Positions 14,841 through 28,200 of a DNA stretch of 64,000 nucleotides are shown here, piece by piece; positions within the stretch are counted from its first letter, which is position 1; every line of letters starts with the position of its first letter. This DNA is from Chrysomallon squamiferum. Its lineage: Eukaryota > Mollusca > Gastropoda > Neomphalida > Peltospiridae. The notes under the pieces are model-generated. The model was not told where the DNA came from, ran no database searches, and saw only the letters and a program-made list of their open reading frames with translations. The translations under genes and the position numbers were made by a program. The stretch is taken from positions 13,844,145-13,908,144 of the forward strand of contig CM022679.1 in assembly GCA_012295275.1 (NCBI GenBank), written 5' to 3'.

Positions 14841-15480
14841 TTTTTTTTACTAAAATGGTAGAAATAAAACTGGTTTTGACTAAAATGGCTAAATAGCAAA
14901 AGGGATTTTACTAAAACGGCTATAACAAATAAAGGGATTTTACTAAAACGGCTATAACAAAGAAATTATTTTTACTAAATCCAACATCATTAAAGCTTGT
15001 AAAACACAAAAAGATAGTGTCTAAAGTGAACTCACCATAAAAAACAGCTAATAAAATATAAAGAAAATTAAATTGGCTAAGTGACTAAAGAAAATGTCTG
15101 TTTTCACTAAAACAGCTAATATGGCTAAACGTAAACCATGATTTTGACCAAAATGGCTAAAAGAAAAGCATGATTTTAGACATAAAAAGCTAAAAAAAAA
15201 AGCATGGTTTTAACTAAAGTGACTAAAAGTAAAAAAAATTTTGTCTAAAAAAGCTAAAACAAAAGCATGGTTTTGACTAAAATGACTAAAAGTAAACATT
15301 ATTTTGACTAAAAAAGCTAAAAGAAAAGGATGGTTTTGACTAAAATGACTAAAAGTAAACATGGTTTTGACCAAAGCAGCCAAAAGTAAACCATGTTTTG
15401 ACCAAAATGGCTAAAAAGATAACATGGTTTTGACTAAAAAGAAAGCTAAAAGAAAAACATGGTTTTGACCAAAAGTGGCA
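14841..15480. repeat. Degenerate 31-33 bp minisatellite
   Basis: About 18-20 diverged copies of a unit close to GGTTTTGACTAAAATG-GCTAAAAGTAAACAT. Two neighbouring units at 14902 and 14934 are near-identical with a 32-bp spacing. In the right half, units alternate between GACTAAAATGACTAAAAGTA and GACTAAAAAAGCTAAAAGAA types, suggesting a higher-order dimer of about 63 bp. No coding meaning is evident. Confidence 0.85.
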
Positions 15481-15589
15481 AAGGCATTAGAAGCACAGTA
15501 AACAAGCTTTACATGACATGTTAAGTACAAGACCAAGCCACAACCTGACATGCAAAACATGCTGTTACAAAGAAATCACTGGAACTGAC

Positions 15590-15627
15590 CTGCTACTTTG
15601 GAAAATCCATTCGACGCTACAGGTATG
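15590..15627 (-). CDS. Possible 38-nt cassette exon (weak)
   Basis: On the minus strand a C/T-rich tract ends in TTATTATGCAG. It is followed by 38 nt without the usual AT bias and a strong donor, GCAG|GTCAGT. Entered in phase 0 it reads HTCSVEWIFQSS and leaves phase 2, which fits the exon at 11323-11395. Entered in phase 2 it is also open but shifts that exon to a different, short frame. It is too short to prove by eye and may be chance. Confidence 0.2.
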
Positions 15628-16316
15628 CTGCATAATAAACTCAACAAGAATGAAAAATAGCACACACAAAAAAAACACAACAATAAAAGATAAACGCTGC
15701 AAACATATGCATGATGTTATTAAATAATCATTATTTTTAAAAAAAATAAAAATAAAAAGTATGAACGAAAATAATGTATGTTGTATGTTAATAAAACTAG
15801 AAAAAGAAACTAACTAGTTTCTGGATGTAAAGAAATCTGATGAGACTAAAAATTAAAATGTTGATTAATGCTGTTAAAGAATACACAGTGATTACTGAAT
15901 ACATGAATTATTATTATTATTAAAAGAAAATTTATCAAATTTATGTTTAATATAATATTAAATTGCACACTACTGTTATTAAATTATAAAGTTATACCAT
16001 TTAATTATATATCAGCATTATTAATTTATAAATTATTGATTACTATTATTAAATAGGACAGGAAGAATCATTTAGATTTAGATAAAATAAGCTATTACAC
16101 ACTAAGGTTATGAATGTAGATAAATAAATTTGCAAATAAGAATGATGATTCAAAGATACTGTTAAAATACTGAAAAAACTAAAGTTTAAATTGGGAAAGA
16201 CTGACTTTCTGTAAAATTATTGAAACTACTGTAGATAATATTTCCACATGAAAAAAAAATATAGCCTATATTAAAATAATAATTTTATTATTATTTTTTT
16301 TTTTTAAACTAATGTT

Positions 16317-16319
<3 letters not shown>

Positions 16320-16347
<28 letters not shown>
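16320..16347. repeat. Poly-A tract
   Basis: A run of about 28 A, next to further T-rich and A-rich homopolymers up to 16545. It could be a retroposon tail or simple slippage; no flanking element body was recognised. Confidence 0.8.
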
Positions 16348-16350
<3 letters not shown>

Positions 16351-17250
16351 AATATGCATGATTCATTGTAGATATTTTTTTTTTTTTTAATTTTATTTTA
16401 AATAATATCAAACCTCATTTTTATTTCAAGATTTTAAAAAAAAAAATAATAAAGAAAAAACAATGGACTCTTATGTTACCTTAATAACTGAAAATATTTT
16501 ATTTTATTTTTTAATTTTATTTTTTTTTTTTTTTTTTTTTTTTATGGGAGAAGGTATTACATTTTTTGTTTAATGATCTCATGTCTGTACTATTTAACAT
16601 CTTTTAATTTTTTAAATTTATTTTAAATGTATATAATTTATTACTGCAATTCTTTTTCTTATTATAATTTCAAAACAGGATTAACTTCTGTTGGTTTGTT
16701 AGTGGGGGTCTGTTGGTTTTTTTCCTTCTTTTTTTTAAAATTATTATTATAATTTATTTTAAAATTTTTAATTAAATGAATGAAAATGAAAACAAAAGTC
16801 ACATTCTTGTTGTAAATGCTTTATCTCTTCTCTAGAGGAATTACAGTAACAGACACAGAATGATGATTGGAAGAAATCTACAAGTAGTAACCATGGTAAC
16901 ACATATAGCACCAATGCTAGTAGAGACAGATTTAGTAGGGTTATTTACATATATAAATAATCACATCAATTCATTATTAATCATGTCTTGATTTTCAGCT
17001 AACATGAAAACAGGTTTGTTAGCAAAAGGAATGAACTACAGGTTAAGTTCATAAAGAATACAGTCTGGATGAACCTTGTAAAAGCATGTTACCACAGTAC
17101 CATGTTCTGTTAGTGATTTATTTGTTAAAACTATACTAAAAAAAGAAATTTGGCATTACAATTATTATAGCATTACACACTGCTTATTTAATCAGAAATG
17201 GAATATAAAGTAAATCAGCATTAGGTATGTAATTTGTAAAATTAAATACA

Positions 17251-17282
<32 letters not shown>

Positions 17283-18641
17283 TCTAAAGCAAAACCTAGC
17301 TGTGTTTGGATTGACAATCAACAGATGGTGTGATTTATTCAATTTTGACAGTTTTAAATTTACAAAATGAATTTCAATACAATGTTTGTTTTGATGAATG
17401 GCATGTGAAAACTCTTTTTTTATTTAATATTAGAATTTTATTAAAGTTAATTTTAAACAAAGTCAGTATTTTAGACAAAGACTAATGTCTGATCATATAT
17501 ATATATATATATATATATATTATTTATTATTTATTATTTTTCTTTTTCTCAACAAAAAACATTAGGGCTCATTTGTTCAAAATCTGGATCACTAACAGTC
17601 CTAGACTAAATTGTGACACTATGGGCTAACTGTAAGTAGTTATTAGTAGCTAAAATACAAAATGATTTACCCAAACAATAGGGTATAATGAAAACATACC
17701 ACAACCAAGATGGTAACTTAAATTATTTTGATTAAAAAAACAAAAAAAAAAAAAACATTTAAATTGCAGCAATTTATAAAATATTAAAATTATTAGGACA
17801 ACCATTGTCTTAGATGGAACATTTTACTTTAAAATTTTACTTAAAATAAACAAAAAGTTACAATTTGAAAAACTTTTGATATTCTGTTACATATCACATA
17901 ATAGATGCTTCTCAGCATTAATTAATTGTTAGCAACACTAGCTAATCTATTAATACACGGCTTTGCTAATCCACTGTTCAGTTAATATTTGAGAATCTTA
18001 TTTTGTTTAGCTAAAACAATTTTCTAACATAGGAACAAAGTTTATTGGTAATATTAACGACAAGTAAGTTACCATAAATTTTGAACAAATGGGTCCTAAT
18101 TTAATTTCTGACAAAAAAAAAAAAAAAAAAAAGATAGAATATGAGTCTTGGCATCACATTTCATGCACAAGAACATCAAAACTTCCAATGATATGGTTAT
18201 GTTAGTGAGATAACTGTAAATATCAAAACAATTTAGGAAACACTCAGCACTTGATAAAAATTCAGTTTCAATCAATATGTCAATCTCTTTAAGGAATGAT
18301 GATAACTATAAAAGAATTGAAGATCATTTGAGAAGCAGCAAGTGATTGTCTAACGCTGTAAAATTATGTCGCTAGATTAAACCAATAAGAAAAACAAGGA
18401 AATGCATTGAATGGCCATCATGTATTTAGAAAACTTCTGAATAAAATAATAATAAAATTAGATAAAGTGTATTGTTAGCCTGGTAAAAAGAAACATGTTT
18501 GTTGTTGGTTAGAAAGAACCAGCACATTAAAACAAACCTACAGTTGAACGCTGTTTCCCATGTATTTACATAATCTCTTATCAAATATCAAAGTTAAAAG
18601 CTTATTCTAACACAATATACTCTAATGTTAAGGCAACAATA

Positions 18642-18677
<36 letters not shown>

Positions 18678-19875
18678 ATAAGTTACTAGTATCAAATTAG
18701 GCAAAATAGCATTTTCAATGAATAAATTCTTCTATACATTTTTATTTCTTTTTCTTTTTCTTTTTATTAATATTCAATTTACTCATATTTTCAGTACAAG
18801 TTCAAGTTTAACAGCTTTATCATGACTATATCCAATGTTCAAAGTTCAGACTTGTTCATCTAACCATGATGTGTATGGACAAGATATCTGTCATGGTAAT
18901 GTTCATTACAAAAGGTGAAGAAATGGGTTCCTAATGTTATAACAATAATGTAATACAAATGATGCTGTTTATAACATGTTGGTGTTTCCTATATTATTTT
19001 GATAAGGATACAGGTTAGTATTGAAAGAAAATACTTCATACATAATTAGTGTGTAATAAAAGCATTTTAAAATAGCATCCCCACCAATTATTAGCACTGT
19101 TATTGGCCACATCCAAAACATTTTAAATATAATTTGTAAAAGAACATTTTCAAAATTCTGTTAAATGACCACAAATGGAATATTGTATATCTGGAGTTAC
19201 ACACATATCTATAGAAAATAAATGATTTTTTAATTTTAGCAGATGAAAATAACAAATAATTAAAGGTGTGTTCATTAAGCAGCGTGCATTTGCAGCTTAC
19301 TTGCATGTAGGGGGGGGGAAAGAGGTTATTTTGAGATAATAAAAATGTTATGAAAAAATATGAAATTGAGTTACGATCAGAAAAATATTTGAATGTTTCA
19401 GTTATCTGACAGTTAACTGAAGAAATGAGCTTAGATTGGTTAACATGCACAAAATGTTAGCATTGACTTTCAATTGACAATACATGCATTCATTTCTATA
19501 TATATACATATATATATATAAAATAGATTTCATAATAAAATATTTCTAAAACATTTGAGAAATTCCTTCATCCACTAATCATACAAATATGAACTATAAA
19601 CAATTATCCCACGATATATAATCTTTCGCCCCATAATTTAAAAAAAAAAAAAATAATTTTTTTTTTTTTATCAAAGGTTGGGGAATTTATAAGCATAAGT
19701 ACCATAACAATAACAACCCAAGAAAATTATTCCATCCAAAAAAACAAAAAAAGAATTTAGCTTTTCAAAACTAGTGTCCATTGTAATTGGACATTTTCAT
19801 ACTGTAAATATTAGGAGGGGGGAATTAAAAATTAAAACAAATAAATAAATAGATAAATTAATTAATTATAAAAAA

Positions 19876-19891
19876 TAATAATAATAATAAA

Positions 19892-19926
<35 letters not shown>

Positions 19927-19940
19927 TTTTTAAAATAATA

Positions 19941-19974
<34 letters not shown>

Positions 19975-19975
19975 G
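19876..19975. repeat. (AAT)n trinucleotide repeat
   Basis: Long AAT arrays with small interruptions. The minus-strand poly-leucine frame here is an artefact of the repeat. Confidence 0.9.
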
Positions 19976-22900
19976 CAATAACAATATTATTTTTAAAATA
20001 ATAATACAATTTAAAAAAATATATTGATAAATCTTTGATAAAAAATTAAAAATAGGAAGGGCTACAGTATTACGGTAGACAAATATTGTACATCTAATGT
20101 AATCCATTTACATTCAATTAAAAGCCTATTAACAGTTTCTTAACATTTTATTCATACAAACATAATGAAAAAAAAAAAAAAATTATATTGTTTTCTAAAA
20201 AAGAAAACATGCACCAATTTTCATTAAACTTATTCTGTAGTTTTATTCATAACTTGTAGATCCGTTTAATGGAAAATGTTGTTCCCCCAACCTCTGTAAT
20301 GTTTGTTGTATGAATTTCCAAATGATAATTAAATGAAAATTAAAATATACAGCTTGGGTAAAAAGTTACTGGATATATTGCTTGCATGCAGTGTAATAAA
20401 TGTATATATATACAATTTCACAAAATACACAACTGTGGTTTCAAAGTCATAATTTTTTATCAAACGTCTTGTATATAATGGTCTGAAATCAAAGTTCAAA
20501 GAAACAAATTTGTTAGGTTTTAAAACAAACATAAAGCCTTTGTTATGTTTGTAAGAAAGTATTGCTGACCTTCACCTTCCATGAGAATGTAGAAGAAAGA
20601 CCACACAGATGATTCACACTACATTTCAGTTACAGTATTATGAAACCAATCATTATTAAGATAATCAGTTCTAAGTCAAGCAATACTTACTGTCCATAAA
20701 AATAAATATCATTCTGAACAAATGTGCTTTCAAAGACTTACAATATATATTTATCCATACTCTGAATTTGAAAAAAAAAGAAAAAAAAAGTATCAATACA
20801 CAGCCAAGATTTATAAATTTCTAAATAAACAGTTTATGGATTAGAAGCTTATTTATAGCAACTATTAAGAGAATTCTTTCAAACTTTCTGCCATTTTATG
20901 TCTTATTCTATTCCCTACTAACATCAACTCTTTTAAAGCTGACCGTACATAATCCCTTCCAAGCCATTCTGGTCTACAATATACAGTTTTACACAAACAC
21001 ACATACACTTATCATTTATACACATACGTACTCACACTTATACTTGCTTTCTCTCACTTGCTCTTTTTTTCTATCTCTTTCTGTCTGTCTGTCTTTCTTG
21101 TCCATTAATTCCTAACTGTACTACTATAGCCAAAAGTTTTGAACAAATCACCACCTTCTCTGCAATTATCGAGCAGACCTTTTCCGTAACAATGTGAAAG
21201 GACAAATAAAAATTATCTAATGTTATTCTCTTAAGTGCACCATGGCTTACAATTACAATATTGCAATCAACTGTCTGTATCTTCATATTCACAGTATTTT
21301 TTTTTTTTTTTTACAAACTATAAACTAAAAAAAAAAAAACAATAAATAAAATAAAAAAACGTGAAAAAAAAAGAAAAAAAAAAGCTAAAAGGTAAACCAT
21401 GTAATAAAAGACTATATAAACTAAAATATACATGAAACATTTTATGAACAGTGTATGTTGATACAGAGATATACAGAGGGGTAGGGTTGTGTAGAAGAAA
21501 GAAAGACTTTACAATTATACTTTGTACACAAATTTACACTTTTAACATAAAAGCAGGCAGATTTGAATTTTTAACCTTCTAGATTCGTCCAGCCTTCAAG
21601 TCAGAATAGAATGGATACTGCTGAAACTAATGTTTTGAGCAAATCCTGCAGTTACATCAAACTAAAATTATTCCACTAAAACAAAACTGTGCTAGGCAAA
21701 TACACAACATAAAGCCAGATCATATGAATCAATAATACTGATAACTTATTTTAAAATAAAATTATGAAAATAATTTGAATGATAGTCATTAAACATAAAA
21801 AACAAAAGAATATGAAAATACTTTTACTATGTTTTGGCTAAGTTTTATTTACAAAAACTAACAAATGATTCAATTTTTTAATGAAAAAGACATCTGTAAG
21901 TACTTTAAATAATATTGGAGAGTATACAAAAAACAAACAAAACAAAGAAAAAAAAACAATCTTTAAAATTAACTGTTCCAAAGAACAAAAAATTCTGGAC
22001 CTTAATTCTTATGCTTTGGTAAATCGATTTCTTGGTTTTCCAGATCTTAGTTTCAGTTATACAACAACTAATTTGTATGTAAGCGTAAAACAAACAATTT
22101 ATGTGTAAGCATAAAGGTTTCATATATAACAAGCATTCTTAGTTAAATAATAACTAATAATAATCACAGTTGTCAAAAACAAAATTGGTTCTCATTCATT
22201 TTATAAGATTTTCTAAAGGCCAAAAGGTCGGAAATATTTTTTGATTTCATTAATTTGTACAAAGACACACTGTTACCTATTTAACAGTAATCAATTTTAA
22301 AAAAGTTCAACTGGAGATTACTGGTTTTGCTATAATATTATACAGTACTTTAAAAACTACTAGGGATGGAAACAGAGGTCAGTTTCAAAGCCTAAATTGT
22401 GAAAATAAGTAATAAATGAAATCCAAGATAATGACAAATGTTAAAAACTGTTTACCCATTATTACCTTTGAGCAAAGTAACCAATAACATTCTGATAGTC
22501 TGTATATTTTTATCAAGTGATTGTGAAAATTTACAAGCAAGACCAAACAAGAATGGTTATCAACCAACCCACAATCTTAACATAACATACAATTTACAAA
22601 ATGCATCAAGTGGTTTTTAACCTATGACTATGAGCAACTGAGATGTGAATGATATTAAAAGCTGATAGCCTAATGGAAATGAGGTTTTTAATTGATTTCA
22701 AATTATTAGGTGTTCTTAAGAAAAAAAGAAATAATAAAGAAAAAAAAGCATAGCACTTTCATATTGCTCTCTATTGTTTTACATTTAAAATAATTTGCAA
22801 AAAAAATCATAAATTTAAAAATAAATAAATCTACTTGATGAATACTGAAATTTAGGTTTTATTTAATAAATTCCATTAGATGACTAATCTGAAAATTACA

Positions 22901-25262
22901 CAGTAAAAAATAATAATTTAAAATTAAATGTTTTAAATTAAAATAAAATATGTAACTAAAAAAAAAAAAAAAAAAAAAAAAAATCAGTGAACTAATATTT
23001 AAAAACATTAGCATCTACCACAGCCAAATTTAAGCTTAAAAAATAAAATTTAAATATGTAAAAAATACTAGTAATAATTCTACTGAAAATAACTAATTTA
23101 TCTAACAAATAACTCTAATTTATCTAACAAATAGCCAAATTTAAGCTTTAAAAATCTAAATTTAAATTAATTTTTTTTTAAATTACCATAAATTTATTCT
23201 AATGAAAATAACTTTGAATTACCTTCTAATTTAGTCACCAGTGATAACAGACACTAAAGGATATAAAGTAGAAATCATATTATAATGTTATCCTTGTAAT
23301 TCTGATCATAAGAGACAAAATAAATATTAATTTGCGTATCAAACGTTTGTTGAAATCTGAAATAATGAGTCAACTGTGGTATTAGTTGAAACAAAAGGCA
23401 GAAAGTATAATTTGAATTTTCTAAAAATAGTGAAATAAATTATAAAAGATATTTAAAGTTTTACTTTTTTTACCATATTTAGTTTTGTCTTTACTTCAGG
23501 TATTGAAAACTGTTTTTTACTGAAAATTGCCTAAACCTTTAGAAAAAAATAGTAATAATAAAAAGTTTAAATAAACAACAACAACAAAATGAACAGATGA
23601 TGTATTTATAATGAATTACTTTGGTCTGATGAATTACAAATATCTAAAACATTAAATAAATTGTGAAAATAATAATAATAAAAATCAAAAGCCAGCCTCT
23701 AAACATAAATGAAAAAGAAAATGTCTATGATTTGAGTTTTGTTTTTAAAAGTAGAAAAAGAAAAAAAAAAATGTTTACCGTATAAATGAATCAAACTGAC
23801 AGAAGAATATGTGTTATCAGTAGAGAACTGATAAACTGACAGACAAATCAAACCAAGCTATTTAAAATGAGGCTTTTAAAAGAAGAAAAACTGCTTAAAT
23901 TGTTTTTTTTCATTCATCACTTATGGCAAGAAGTTTCATAAAAATAAATGAAGAACTGGATTTACCAGAACATTACAGTGAGATTCTAATAAGTACTGGA
24001 GATTCTTTTATAAATAAAAAAAGCAGGAAACAGAAACATTTTCTACAAAAATACTGAGCAATATTATTAAATTTGTATGTAAACTGTCATTAATAGTTTC
24101 AAGTATGTTTCTCTCTCTTTCTAACCGTATATAAATGATTAAACAAAAGATTTAAACAGATACCAATGACATTAGCACGAATTCACACACTGATTACAGA
24201 GGACTCTGCAATGCCTATTCTTGCACTAATTCACAAATGCCTTTCACCAGCAATCACTACAGTTTCAAATAATTTCAGACAAGGGTTTTTATGAAGTTTA
24301 CCAAAGCATACTAACATCTATCCTTTTTTATATTTTAAAATATATTTTTAATGGTTATAAAATCAGTAAATATTAATTAAGAGTAATAAATTCAGCTGTT
24401 TCTTGCTAACAGCATTGATGACAAAAATGAAAATATCCTTTTTTAAAAAAAAAAAACTCTGAACCATTACCTGAATTTCTCATTTATCATATGATCAAGC
24501 ACAACAGATTTTTAAAAAGAAATGTCCTGTGTGTGTGTGTGATGTCTGTGACAAGTGATGACAATATAAGCGTATCACACACTGTAGCATAATTACGTCA
24601 GATCTGTGTAACTCATACACTTCCAATATGATCAGTTATAATGTATGTCTATCTGAAATGCAGATATTTGTTTGTAAATCAGATAAAAACTATCAGTTAC
24701 TGAATGAAGAACACTAAAACAAATGTTTGTTTTAAAACACTTCTGAAAGATGTATATAAGCAACAAAATCACATACAGTATCTGACTAGAATCACAACAA
24801 CATGCAGGTCTGTCAATGCTCTGAAAACCCACACATACATAAGTATGAACACAAAGCTAATCATGCCTCTAGATCTGGGCAAAAGAAAAAAAAAAAAAAA
24901 AAATAAATAAAAAGTATCAGCTAGCAAAACATTATGGCTGAAAATGCAGAATTAGTTTGCACCAACAAATATATGTTATATATCTATTTCTTTTTAAATT
25001 TCTCTTACCCTTATTTCTTTCATAAAGTGAGCTTCAGTACCAAAACCGACATACTAAATGGACTGTTTGTTTTTGTTTAACACTATTTGGTGGACAGGCA
25101 GTTTTAATGTCATTCTGACCTCTATTTGTTATCATCTATCTAATCGTGTTAAAGACATTTGTCCACCGCTATGTTAAATGAGCAACAACGTCACCTTACT
25201 TCTCTCTATACAGGTTTGGTAGAAAGCATTGAAAATAGCACAGCAGTTATTTGCCTGACCAG

Positions 25263-28200
25263 TCAGATTATGTCATAATCCACATGGTCAGTTTGGTATA
25301 TGGCTGCTCGGTAACTGTACCTATCAGAAAGACTGCGTTGTACAGGCTTCCAAGGCGAGTATCCTGCACTCTGTGCTGTTGTTGCTGATGACGGTGGTGT
25401 GGTACCAGTTCCAATCTCTTCATCCTCACCAATGGTTGTTTCAACCAGAGATGGCTCCAGCTCAGGATATGACATCATCTTCCCTTGTAAAAGGTAGACG
25501 TATGTCTTAAATCGTCGAATCTGAAAATTGAGGTGAATAACATTTTAGACTGCAAATACTACAGCCTTATATTGAGACAAAAGAAAAATTAATTAGTATT
25601 TAACAACTTACTTCAAAATAATCAGATTATCTATAGCAGTTAAATGTGCTTACTTTTCTCACAAGGAAATATGAAGTCATACAGTCATGTATGTCCATAG
25701 CCGTATAAACATACATGCAATCAATATTTAATGAAACATTACATATAAAACACATGATTTCTAACGGCTATTTTAGGTTATCTATGTATAAATTTAACAG
25801 CAAATGTCCAGGTGGATAGGAAACCATATAGCACTGCCTTTTTATTTAGCAACTGAACACAAATGTAAAGAATGAGTGTTTAGTATCAACAACCTATCAC
25901 TGAATCAGATTAACTAATAGACTTATTTACATATGCATTTGCATGAATCTTCAGATATTAAAGACATTTGTCTGTGTTAAATGAGCAGCAAGCCATCATT
26001 TACAGAGAAATACAGAAATATCAACATACCTCGTATTCAAGAAAAGATTCTTTCTCCAGATATTCAGCAATAATTCTTGATTTGGCCCCTTTCTCTGGAG
26101 CGGTGCTCCTGTGCTGTTGTAATTCCAACTCCACTGCTGCCACTCTCTCCTCATGACTTCGCAGCTGATCTTTCTAAACACAGACAAACAAAAACTTGTG
26201 AACTATATGCAAATCTATCCAAACAATGAAAAACAAAGTATAAAAAGAAACAGCATATATAATCAAATATGTACACATTAAGAAAGAAATATATATTAAA
26301 TAAAAAAAATACATATTAACTCATTACAAAATGACATGACAAGCACTAGTATACATACACACATAAGGCAACTTTTGGCAACCATTATTCACTGAACAAA
26401 CCCCAAATGAGATACATGAAAACTAACCATATTTAGCTGTGTGTAAGATGCTGGGAACAGAGGCCTTTGGAATTTTTTAACCTTTGACCCAACAGCGCCT
26501 GCTAAAGGTGGAGCAGAAAATGTGGCAGCAACCATATTAATTGTGTCAATCCATTCCTGAAGTTCTTTGCTGTCACTGAAAAACAAATATGTGTGTTTGT
26601 TCACTAGTTCATGAAAAACATTAATCAAATTAAATAATATAAAAAGTATGTGTGTGAACACATTACTTATATACAAACACATTATCAATCAGATACATTT
26701 GTGCATATACACACACAATCATTCATTTGTACATGTCACATACATAGTAACATATATATTATACACATTCAGGTGCACATTCTTGCATGTACATGCACAC
26801 ATACTCACTATGAACACACACTTGATTTCTATCTCATGCACATACCCAGAATTACTAACTGCATTCTACAGATACTTTTATACATGTCCTTTGAATCATG
26901 AATTTAACACACAAACACACACAACCACACACACACACACATGAAAAAGAAGTAAAACTATACATTTTATATCTAACCTTGTTTGGAAGAGAAACTCTGC
27001 GTAATCTGCTGTTTGAAGTCGAAAGACGTGTTGTTTTTTCGTGTAGTCTGTTGCCTTGGTTGCCAGTGAATGGTGAATGCGAACAGCATTGTTAACATTT
27101 TCCACAAACGTCCCCTTTTTCAGCTGGTGCTCATCTTTGTACAGGTAAAGAATCATGTCACGCAAAACTGCACAGAACATCTTCCAGCCACGTCTGCCCA
27201 AAGGTGCTGTAAAAAATAAATAAAAATTAAAATAAAAAACTGTATATAGTTTATATGCCCCACAAGAAGGTTTTAATGCTTAGAAATAGCTTTCATTATA
27301 CATTTTATAAAAATGTTAAAAAAAAAAAAAAATTAAATTGTTAATGATAAATAAGGTTAAAAAAGGTCAGCACAAAAGACTTGATTATGATGTTACTGTC
27401 ATATTTTATCTTTGATGTGAAAAGATTTAGTCTTTTTTTTTTTTTTTACCACTCTGCAATAAGTAAATGATAAATGAGTTTCAAAACTATCATATGACGA
27501 ATTATAAAATAAAAAAAGATATTCAATTGGGTTTCATCGAGAACTTTGTACATTGTCTGTGAATGTTTAAGACAGTGAAAATGACATACTTTTCCTCCCA
27601 TCTGGATCCAGACAACACTTTCTCATCACATACCCCTTCTTGTACTCTGTTGTTTTGGAAGGATCAGGCAGCTGGAATGTAACAAAACAAAGAGCATAAT
27701 TAGTTACTGCAAAATAAGTGTAAAACTAATCAGTTTTTATTTTTTTTATTTTATTTTTTTTATTGTTAGTGGGTTTTTTTTTTCTCCCATATCTAGGAGA
27801 AAAAACCCTGTCATTTTGTATATCAGCATAGTTTTCACCTATCACTAAATTCAAGGTAAAATAATTTGTTTAAAATACATGAGTTTTTTTCAATGGTATA
27901 ATCATTATTTAAAAATTCAAAACTGACAAACCTTGAACAGTTATTTTAAACTTCTAAAACAAAATAAATGACTCACATCAAGAAATGGATTAGAACCTAT
28001 GAAATGCTGAGGAACAGCTGCTATGGCAGGACCTGGGATTTCTGTAGAAACTTCTTTTTCCTGGGTCTCATCATCACTGAAATATCAGTACAAACTTAGT
28101 GTAATTCTTTACAGTTACAGATAAATAACTATAAAAACATTAATTTATAATCATGACTTTTCAACATCAAAGTTAGATACATACAGACATGAGAAATTAA

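Larger units (their letters stand above)
11396..15589. other. AT-rich intergenic or intronic stretch
   Basis: There is no supported exon. It holds (TAA/CAT)n-type repeats (13370-13450), a 40-bp (TA)n run (14056-14096), a compound AAAT repeat (about 14506-14615) and the minisatellite at 14841-15480. If the exon at 11323 belongs to EFA6/PSD, this stretch is intronic. Confidence 0.5.
15628..25262. other. Long AT-rich stretch without a recognised gene
   Basis: No exon with convincing borders and protein-like content was found on either strand. Contents are homopolymer tracts (poly-A 16320-16347 and 22959-22983, poly-T 18643-18674), TA runs (17257-17279, 17496-17520) and AAT runs (19876-19975). 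The part adjoining 25262 is probably the 3'UTR of the EFA6/PSD gene, but the poly(A) site cannot be chosen because TTTATT is everywhere. Confidence 0.5.

Noticed and set aside
16836-16895. Possible 60-nt plus-strand exon (TTCTCTAG acceptor, ATG|GTAACA donor, open in one frame)
   Set aside because: The peptide (RNYSNRHRMMIGRN-) is not recognisable and no partner exon is near on the plus strand. Borders this good arise by chance in a stretch of this size.
26648-26944. Open frames rich in His, Thr and Cys over ACACAC-rich sequence
   Set aside because: They are produced by CA-type repeats within EFA6/PSD introns and run antisense to the true exons.
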